Shown in pieces: positions 54,701-64,000 of a DNA stretch of 64,000 nt. The notes beneath the pieces were generated by a model. That model searched no databases and was not told the DNA's origin. It worked only from the letters and a program-made list of their open reading frames with translations. Location of the stretch: positions 992,001 through 1,056,000 of the forward strand of contig NZ_BCWW01000001.1 in NCBI RefSeq assembly GCF_001894785.1, given 5' to 3'. Both the position numbers and the translations under genes were made by a program. Origin of the DNA: Rhodococcoides fascians NBRC 12155 = LMG 3623 (GTDB taxonomy: Bacteria > Actinomycetota > Actinomycetes > Mycobacteriales > Mycobacteriaceae). Numbering within the stretch: position 1 is the stretch's first letter; each line of letters starts with the position of its first letter.

Positions 54701-55039
54701 ATGCGAACAACATCCACGGTCCACTACGACGACGGTCTCGTGCGCGTGGACGACAGCGGGGTCACTTTGCGGCACTACTACTTTCCGTTCGCGATCGAGA
54801 AGTTCGTTCCCTACTGCGACATTCGCGCCGTCGACACCGCCGTGCTGGGCAACTGGAACGGACGCTGGCGACTGTGGGGAGCATCGTGGATCGACCAGTG
54901 GCTCCCGCTGGACGTCATGCGTCCGAAGAAGGACACTGCAGTGGTGCTCACCATCCGCCGCGTCTCGCCGGTCTTCACCCCCGACGATCCTGAACTCGTT
55001 GCCCGACTCATCCGCGAACGCATCACCGCTCCAGCGTGA
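54701..55039 (+). CDS. Hypothetical PH-like domain protein
   Basis: A 112-residue protein that resembles bacterial PH-domain proteins: STVHYDDGLVRVDDSGVTLR, then the strand-turn region FPFAIEKFVPYCDIRAVDTA and a C-terminal helix DDPELVARLIRERIT. Trp-rich middle (NWNGRWRLWGASWIDQW). ATG at 54701. It overlaps the DUF202 gene by 4 bases, so the pair may act together at the membrane. Confidence 0.65.
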   Translation: MRTTSTVHYDDGLVRVDDSGVTLRHYYFPFAIEKFVPYCDIRAVDTAVLGNWNGRWRLWGASWIDQWLPLDVMRPKKDTAVVLTIRRVSPVFTPDDPELVARLIRERITAPA

Positions 55040-55368
55040 CGCGCCCCGACGAACGGTTCACCCTCGCCAGTGAACGCACCTTTCTTGCCTGGCTGAGAAC
55101 CTCGCTCGGGTTGCTCGCCGGCGGGATCGCAATCGTTCACCTGGTTCCTGGGTTCAGCACCGGCTGGGTTCGCACTGCACTCGGCCTGATTCTCATCGGC
55201 CTCGCGGCCGCCGCACCCGTCATCGGACTGCGAAGGTGGATGCGAGTGCGCGCCGCCCTCGAGAGCGGAGCGCCCATGCCCGAGTCCCGGGACCTGTGGA
55301 TCTTCGCGGTCGGCATCGGCGCAGTAGCAGTATTGGCTGCGGTGGTCACTGTTCTGGGGATCCAGTAG
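55036..55368 (+). CDS. DUF202 (YidH-like) membrane protein
   Basis: A 110-residue protein. RFTLASERTFLAWLRTSLGL is the typical opening of DUF202, followed by three helices (GLLAGGIAIVHLVPG, TALGLILIGLAAAAPVIGL, WIFAVGIGAVAVLAAVVTVL). The family also occurs as the membrane part of yeast VTC; its bacterial role is unknown. GTG start overlaps the PH-like gene stop. Confidence 0.85.
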   Translation: MTRPDERFTLASERTFLAWLRTSLGLLAGGIAIVHLVPGFSTGWVRTALGLILIGLAAAAPVIGLRRWMRVRAALESGAPMPESRDLWIFAVGIGAVAVLAAVVTVLGIQ

Positions 55369-55431
55369 CACACCGCCAATCGCCGCAGGTGCACAATCGA
55401 AGTACTAGACGACCAACGACAGGAGTTCGGC

Positions 55432-56445
55432 GTGGCGCAGGGTCTCAAGCTCGGGTACAAAGCATCGGCGGAGCAGTTCGGGCCGCGGGAGCTCGTCGAA
55501 CTCGGTGTTCTCGCCGAGCAACACGGTATGGACTCCGCGACTGTCAGTGACCACTTTCAACCGTGGCGTCACGAGGGCGGTCACGCCCCGTTCTCGCTGG
55601 CCTGGATGACGGCCGTCGGCGAGCGCACGAAGACGATCCAGCTCGGGACGTCCGTTCTGACGCCGACGTTCCGCTACAACCCGTCGGTCATCGCGCAGGC
55701 GTTCGCCACGATGGGCTGCCTCTACCCCGGGCGCATCATGCTCGGAGTGGGAACCGGTGAGGCGCTCAACGAGATCGCCACCGGGTTCACCGGCGAATGG
55801 CCGGAGTTCAAGGAGCGTTTCGCACGACTGCGGGAGTCGGTTCGCTTGATGCGCGAGCTGTGGCTGGGAGATCGCGTCGATTTCGAGGGTGAGTACTACA
55901 CGACCAAGGGCGCGTCGATCTACGACGTCCCGGAGGGCGGCATCCCCGTCTACATCGCGGCCGGCGGACCCGTCGTCGCGCGATATGCGGGACGCGCGGG
56001 CGACGGTTTCATCTGCACGTCGGGCAAGGGCATGGAGCTCTACACCGACAAGCTCCTCCCGGCCGTCGAAGAGGGCGCAGGCAAGGCAGAGCGTGACGCC
56101 GGCGAGATCGACAAGATGATCGAGATCAAGATCAGTTACGACACCGATCCCGAACTGGCACTGGAGAATTGCCGTTTCTGGGCTCCGCTGTCTCTGACGC
56201 CGGAGCAGAAGCACTCCATCGACGACCCGATGGAGATGGAGAAGGCCGCCGACGAGCTGCCGATCGAGCAGGTCGCCAAGCGTTGGATCGTGGCTTCGGA
56301 CCCGGACGAGGCCGTCGAGAAGGTCAAGCAGTACACCGACGCCGGCCTGAACCACCTGGTGTTCCACGCGCCCGGACACGACCAGAAGCGCTTCCTCGAG
56401 CTGTTCGAGAAGGATCTGGCACCGCGCCTGCGCAAGCTCGGCTAG
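55432..56445 (+). CDS. fgd: F420-dependent glucose-6-phosphate dehydrogenase
   Basis: A 337-residue luciferase-fold enzyme that oxidises glucose-6-phosphate and reduces cofactor F420, supplying F420H2. [46 protein letters not shown]-like [20 protein letters not shown] and [20 protein letters not shown] match mycobacterial Fgd1, including the phosphate-binding Lys/Arg region. GGAG lies before the ATG. It stands next to an F420-dependent reductase and upstream of pta-ackA, as in M. tuberculosis Rv0407-0409. Confidence 0.96.
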   Translation: MAQGLKLGYKASAEQFGPRELVELGVLAEQHGMDSATVSDHFQPWRHEGGHAPFSLAWMTAVGERTKTIQLGTSVLTPTFRYNPSVIAQAFATMGCLYPGRIMLGVGTGEALNEIATGFTGEWPEFKERFARLRESVRLMRELWLGDRVDFEGEYYTTKGASIYDVPEGGIPVYIAAGGPVVARYAGRAGDGFICTSGKGMELYTDKLLPAVEEGAGKAERDAGEIDKMIEIKISYDTDPELALENCRFWAPLSLTPEQKHSIDDPMEMEKAADELPIEQVAKRWIVASDPDEAVEKVKQYTDAGLNHLVFHAPGHDQKRFLELFEKDLAPRLRKLG

Positions 56446-56970
56446 TTACGTCGAAGTGCGGGGATCGGCCGAGAGTGCGAACAATCGCATGTCTCGGTCG
56501 GTCCTTGTTTCGTACTCGCCGTAGACCTCCACCATCGCGTCGAACTGTCGGTAGATGCGGGCCTTCTCGTCGCCGGTGATTCGGGTAGCTGTGACCGGTA
56601 TCTTCCTGCCGCCGATAGTGACGACGGCCTTCGGATCGGCCAGAAGATTCGACGTCCATGCCGGATGGTGTCGTTGGCCGAAATTGGATCCGACGACGAA
56701 AATCCGATCACCCTCCCGGTAGTACAACAGCGGACTCGTCCTCGGCTTACCGGATTTGCGTCCGGTGGTGGTCAACAACACCACCGGAGCAGCGATCGGT
56801 CCGAGGACGGTGAATCGGCCGTTCGACTTGGTCAACAACCAGCGGTCGACGCCTGCGAGGTTCCTGATCACCCACGAACCGGGCTTGGTCGACGCGAACT
56901 TGACGGCGGGCTTGCGGATGAACGATGTCTCGCTGCCCCAACGAACATCCGGAAACGGTGATTCGGCCAT
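56446..56970 (-). CDS. F420-dependent (Ddn-like) nitroreductase family protein
   Basis: A 174-residue split-barrel protein of the deazaflavin-dependent nitroreductase family. VVLLTTTGRKSGKPRTSPLL is the diagnostic motif, followed by VVGSNFGQRHHPAWTSNLLA and VTIGGRKIPVTATRI. Such enzymes reduce quinones or nitro compounds with F420H2, so its placement beside fgd is functional: one makes F420H2, the other uses it. Convergent with fgd with no gap. Confidence 0.9.
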   Translation of the reverse strand: MAESPFPDVRWGSETSFIRKPAVKFASTKPGSWVIRNLAGVDRWLLTKSNGRFTVLGPIAAPVVLLTTTGRKSGKPRTSPLLYYREGDRIFVVGSNFGQRHHPAWTSNLLADPKAVVTIGGRKIPVTATRITGDEKARIYRQFDAMVEVYGEYETRTDRDMRLFALSADPRTST

Positions 56971-57030
56971 GGCTCATGGGACAACCCGACTGTGCTCGGT
57001 GTCAACACCCCAACCATTAAGCTGGCGGGC

Positions 57031-59148
57031 ATGGCTGAGTCCACCGGTGCCGAGACGGCTGACATGTATCCCTCGAGTATTTATGTCGCGTCACCGGAAG
57101 GCGACTCCGGCAAGTCCACGATTGCGTTGGGTGTGCTGCAGATGCTCGCCGCGACGACGGCCCGGGTGGGTGTGTTTCGGCCCATCGCCCGCTCGACGGA
57201 CGAGCCGGATTACATTCTCGAACTTCTCGTCGAGCACACGACCGCCGATCTGAGTTACGAGCAGTCTCTCGGAGTCACCTACGAGCAGGTGCATTCCGAT
57301 CAGGATGCGGCGCTGAGCGAGATCGTCAGTCGGTATCACGAGGTGGCTGCTCAGTGCGACGCCGTGGTGATCGTGGGTAGCGATTACACCGACGTCGGCA
57401 GTCCCAGCGAACTCGGGTTCAATGCGCGCATCGCGGTCAATCTCGGTGCCCCCGTGCTCCTCGCGCTGCGTGGCTCCGATCGAACTCCCGACGAGATCGC
57501 TCAATTGGCAGCGTTGTGCCAGGCCGAACTGCGGCAGCATCACGCCCATCTCGCCGCGATCGTGGCGAACCGGTGCGATCCGGATCAGCTGGACGCCGTC
57601 ACCGACGCGTTGGCGTCGGTGGACGTTCCGGCGTGGAGCCTGCCGGAGATTCCCTTGCTCGTCGCTCCGACCATGGCGGAGTTGCTCGACGCGGTGGACG
57701 GAACGCTCTACAGCGGCGACTCGTCGTTGCTGCAGCGAGAAGCGATGCGGGTGATGGTCGGCGGTATGACGGCCGAGCACATTCTGGAGCGGCTCACCGA
57801 AGGCGTCGTCGTCATCGCGCCGGCAGACCGGTCCGACGTACTGCTCGCACTCGTCAATGCCCATGAGGCGAACGGTTTTCCGTCTCTCGCCGGCATCATC
57901 ATGAACGGCGGAATCGAGCCGCACCCGGCGATCGCACGTCTTGTCGCAGGTCTCGGACCGAGACTGCCGATTCTGACGACCGAGCTCGGAACCTTCGACA
58001 CCGCTTCGGCTGCGGCGCAGACGCGCGGCCGCGTTGCCGTCGGTTCTCAGCGCAAGGTCGACACCGCGCTGGGCCTGATGGAGCAGCGGGTGGACGCCAA
58101 AACCCTTCTGGGGCGGCTCGATATCGCCATCCCGACCATCACGACGCCGCAGATGTTCGAATACCAGCTCATTCATCGAGCGCGTGCCGATCGCAAGCAC
58201 ATCGTGCTCCCCGAGGGCGGCGACGACCGGATTCTGCGGGCCGCAGGGAGGCTGCTGCAACGTCAGGTCGCGGACCTGACGATCCTCGGCGAAGAAGGCC
58301 CCATTCGACGTCGTGCATCGGAACTGGGAGTGGATCTGGACTCGGCGACCATCCTCGACCCCAAGAACTGCGACTACACCGAGGAATTCGCGCAGGAGTA
58401 CACCGAACTGCGCAAGCACAAGGGGATGACGATAGAGCGTGCCCGCGAGACCATGGCCGACATCTCTTACTTCGGAACCATGATGGTGCACAAGGGCATT
58501 GCCGACGGCATGGTGTCGGGCGCAGCGCACACGACCGCGCACACCATCAAGCCGTCGTTCGAGATCATCAAGACCACCGAGGGCGTGTCGACGGTATCGT
58601 CGATCTTCCTGATGTGTCTGTCCGATCGCGTACTGGCCTACGGCGACTGCGCCGTCGTGCCGGACCCGACGGCCGAGCAACTTGCCGACATTGCCATCTC
58701 CTCGGCGCAGACCTCGGCTCAGTTCGGTATAGAACCGCGGGTGGCGATGCTGTCGTACTCCACCGGCGAATCCGGCTCGGGAGCCGACGTCGACAAGGTG
58801 CGGCAAGCGACGGCCATCGTGCGCGAACGAAACCCGGAACTGTTGGTGGAGGGTCCGATTCAGTACGACGCGGCCATCGAACCGTCGGTCGCGAAATCGA
58901 AGCTGCCGGATTCCGACGTCGCAGGCCGCGCAACGGTATTCATCTTCCCCGACCTCAACACCGGCAACAACACCTACAAGGCCGTCCAGCGCAGCGCCGG
59001 TGCCGTCGCGGTCGGGCCGGTACTGCAGGGCCTTCGCAAGCCCGTCAACGACCTCTCGCGTGGGGCATTGGTCGAGGACATCGTCAACACCGTCGCCATC
59101 ACCGCGATTCAGGCGCAGGGTATCTCCCAGCAGGAGGCACAGGCGTGA
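57031..59148 (+). CDS. pta: Phosphate acetyltransferase
   Basis: A 705-residue enzyme that interconverts acetyl-CoA and acetyl phosphate. The N-terminal P-loop-like domain ([20 protein letters not shown]) is the DethioB-synthetase-like regulatory part, a DRTGG domain lies in the middle, and the C-terminal catalytic domain has [40 protein letters not shown] and [20 protein letters not shown]. Start taken at ATG 57031; ATG 57064 is also possible. Its stop overlaps the ackA start (GTGA). Confidence 0.95.
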   Translation: MAESTGAETADMYPSSIYVASPEGDSGKSTIALGVLQMLAATTARVGVFRPIARSTDEPDYILELLVEHTTADLSYEQSLGVTYEQVHSDQDAALSEIVSRYHEVAAQCDAVVIVGSDYTDVGSPSELGFNARIAVNLGAPVLLALRGSDRTPDEIAQLAALCQAELRQHHAHLAAIVANRCDPDQLDAVTDALASVDVPAWSLPEIPLLVAPTMAELLDAVDGTLYSGDSSLLQREAMRVMVGGMTAEHILERLTEGVVVIAPADRSDVLLALVNAHEANGFPSLAGIIMNGGIEPHPAIARLVAGLGPRLPILTTELGTFDTASAAAQTRGRVAVGSQRKVDTALGLMEQRVDAKTLLGRLDIAIPTITTPQMFEYQLIHRARADRKHIVLPEGGDDRILRAAGRLLQRQVADLTILGEEGPIRRRASELGVDLDSATILDPKNCDYTEEFAQEYTELRKHKGMTIERARETMADISYFGTMMVHKGIADGMVSGAAHTTAHTIKPSFEIIKTTEGVSTVSSIFLMCLSDRVLAYGDCAVVPDPTAEQLADIAISSAQTSAQFGIEPRVAMLSYSTGESGSGADVDKVRQATAIVRERNPELLVEGPIQYDAAIEPSVAKSKLPDSDVAGRATVFIFPDLNTGNNTYKAVQRSAGAVAVGPVLQGLRKPVNDLSRGALVEDIVNTVAITAIQAQGISQQEAQA

Positions 59149-60329
59149 GCATCCTCGTCGTCAACTCGGGTTCGTCCTCCGTCAAGTTTCAACTGGTCGA
59201 TCCCGATTCGGGCGAATCGCTGGCCAGTGGCCTCGTCGAGCGCATCGGAGAATCCGACGGGCGCGTCGAGCTGGACTACCGCGGCGAGAGCGCCGAGCGA
59301 ACCCAGCACATCGATGACCACGGGGACGGGTTGGCTCTCGCGTTCGAGATGCTGTCCGACGCCGGCATCGAACTGGGGTCCGACGTGACCGCCGTCGGGC
59401 ATCGCGTCGTACACGGTGGCACGGTGTTCTATCGCCCCACGATCATCGACGACACTGTCGTGCAGCAGATTTCGGACCTGAGCAATCTGGCACCGCTGCA
59501 CAATCCGCCCAACGTCCTCGGTATCGAAGTGGCGCGGAAGCAACTGCCGAACGTGCCGCACGTGGCCGTGTTCGACACGGCGTTCTTCCATTCGCTGCCC
59601 GACGCTGCTGCGACGTACGCGATCGACGCCGCCGTCGCAGCCGAACACGACATCAGGCGCTACGGCTTTCACGGCACCTCGCACCGCTACGTGTCCGAAC
59701 AGGTTGCCCGGTTCCTGGAACGCGATCTCGCGGAACTCAAGCAGATCGTGCTGCATCTGGGCAACGGTGCGTCGGCATCGGCGGTCGACGGGGGGCGCGC
59801 GGTCGATACGTCGATGGGTCTGACCCCGCTCGAGGGACTGGTGATGGGCACCCGCAGTGGGGATATCGACCCCGGTGTGATCATGCATCTGCGTCGTAGC
59901 GCCGGGATGAGTGTCGACGACATCGACACTCTCCTCAACCGCCGGTCGGGTCTGATCGGACTGTCCGGGGTCAACGACTTCCGGGAACTGCAACAACGCA
60001 TCGACGACGGCGACGCGTCGGCCCGGTTGGCCTACGACGTGTACATCCACCGGCTCCGTAAGTACATCGGCGCGTACATGATCGGGCTCGGGCGGCTCGA
60101 TGTCATCACGTTCACCGCGGGCGTCGGCGAGAACGCTGCTGCCGTGCGCACCGACGCGCTGGCGAACCTGGAGCACTTCGGCATTCGGATCGACCCCGAA
60201 CGTAATGCTGTGCGCAGCAAGCAGGCTCGCGTGATCTCCGCCGAATCCTCGGCCGTCACGGTGCTGGTGGTGCCGACGAACGAGGAGCTGGCGATCGCCC
60301 GGGCGACGGACGATCTGGTTCGCTCCTGA
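59145..60329 (+). CDS. ackA: Acetate kinase
   Basis: A 394-residue enzyme that makes ATP from acetyl phosphate or the reverse. [84 protein letters not shown] and [14 protein letters not shown] motifs are all present (quoted in parts). GTG start inside pta. Ends six bases before the convergent pknG gene. Confidence 0.96.
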   Translation: MSILVVNSGSSSVKFQLVDPDSGESLASGLVERIGESDGRVELDYRGESAERTQHIDDHGDGLALAFEMLSDAGIELGSDVTAVGHRVVHGGTVFYRPTIIDDTVVQQISDLSNLAPLHNPPNVLGIEVARKQLPNVPHVAVFDTAFFHSLPDAAATYAIDAAVAAEHDIRRYGFHGTSHRYVSEQVARFLERDLAELKQIVLHLGNGASASAVDGGRAVDTSMGLTPLEGLVMGTRSGDIDPGVIMHLRRSAGMSVDDIDTLLNRRSGLIGLSGVNDFRELQQRIDDGDASARLAYDVYIHRLRKYIGAYMIGLGRLDVITFTAGVGENAAAVRTDALANLEHFGIRIDPERNAVRSKQARVISAESSAVTVLVVPTNEELAIARATDDLVRS

Positions 60330-60336
60330 CGTACCG

Positions 60337-63799
<3,463 letters not shown>

Positions 63800-63803
<4 letters not shown>

Positions 63804-64000
63804 AGGTACTCACGCAACCTCGGGAACAGGCCGACACCGAACGCCACCGACGCCACGACCGTCAGCACGTACGCGCCGTTCGACAAACCCGACAGGACCC
63901 AGACCGATCGGTCGATGTTGGAGCGCAGTTCGCTTCTTGCACTGTCGATCCCGTCGACCAGCACACTGTCGAGAGCATTGAACGCGGCCGCCGAATCCGA
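63800..64000 (-). CDS. glnX: Membrane partner of GlnH/PknG, C-terminal end only
   Basis: The last 66 codons of a gene that continues past the right edge. Visible sequence is a helical region (AAAFNALDSVLVDGIDSARS, ELRSNIDRSVWVLSG) and a final membrane helix (YVLTVVASVAFGVGLFPRLR). Stop codon TGA overlaps the GTG of glnH. Position and the helix pattern match Rv0412c/GlnX, which links GlnH to PknG. Confidence 0.8.

Noticed and set aside
57091-58806. 571-codon minus-strand ORF opposite pta
   Set aside because: Shadow of pta; rich in Arg, His, Gly without domain likeness.

Overview
This is a 64 kb piece of a high-GC actinobacterial chromosome. It most likely comes from Rhodococcus or a close mycolic-acid relative. 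The support is the density of genes, frequent GTG starts and ATGA/GTGA overlaps, an LGFP cell-wall repeat protein, F420-dependent enzymes (fgd, a Ddn-like reductase), a WhiB3-like protein, DUF222/HNH (13E12-type) genes with SOS boxes, and gene blocks recalled from Mycobacterium tuberculosis: purA next to an Rv0358/Rv0359-like pair; purT, rhodanese and metZ (Rv0389-0391, here separated); and fgd-pta-ackA-pknG-glnH-glnX (Rv0407-0412c). No rRNA, tRNA, CRISPR array or transposase was recognised.

Layout. 1-5.1 kb: end of an exporter-like gene, a CDF metal exporter behind a 20-bp palindrome, a PPOX-like protein, an M50 protease pair and purA with a clear terminator. 5.5-9.9 kb: an operon of three small secreted proteins with SipW-type signal peptides and two SipW/archaeal-type signal peptidases, the second fused to what looks like its own cargo domain; an LGFP protein follows. 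10-25 kb: housekeeping and accessory metabolism (ogt, a MocR regulator, a CoA-transferase family racemase, purT, fprA, TauD-like dioxygenase, rhodanese-metZ, isochorismate synthase, HAD phosphatase, whiB). 25.2-28.9 kb and 32.2-41.9 kb: two sulfur-regulated operons, each opening with an S-box (SAM) riboswitch followed directly by a cysteine-containing leader peptide. The first encodes a polar amino-acid ABC importer plus a GNAT. The second encodes a peptide-type ABC importer, three flavin monooxygenases and a DUF1684 protein. A third Cys leader precedes the TauD-like gene. 42-55 kb: accessory genes with three broken genes (two single-base frameshifts and one internally deleted DUF222/HNH gene) and a second copy of the monooxygenase pair. 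55.4-64 kb: conserved block of F420 and acetate metabolism and the PknG-GlnH-GlnX nitrogen/amino-acid signalling module.

How it fits together. The sulfur genes (TauD-like, rhodanese-metZ, two riboswitch operons, paralogous monooxygenases and GNATs) suggest scavenging of organosulfur compounds, with parallels to the Bacillus S-alkyl-cysteine (yxe/ytm) pathways, under dual control by SAM (riboswitch) and charged tRNA-Cys (leader translation). The most novel-looking item is the two-peptidase, three-cargo SipW-type surface operon. All functions are read from sequence and memory of families; no search was run.
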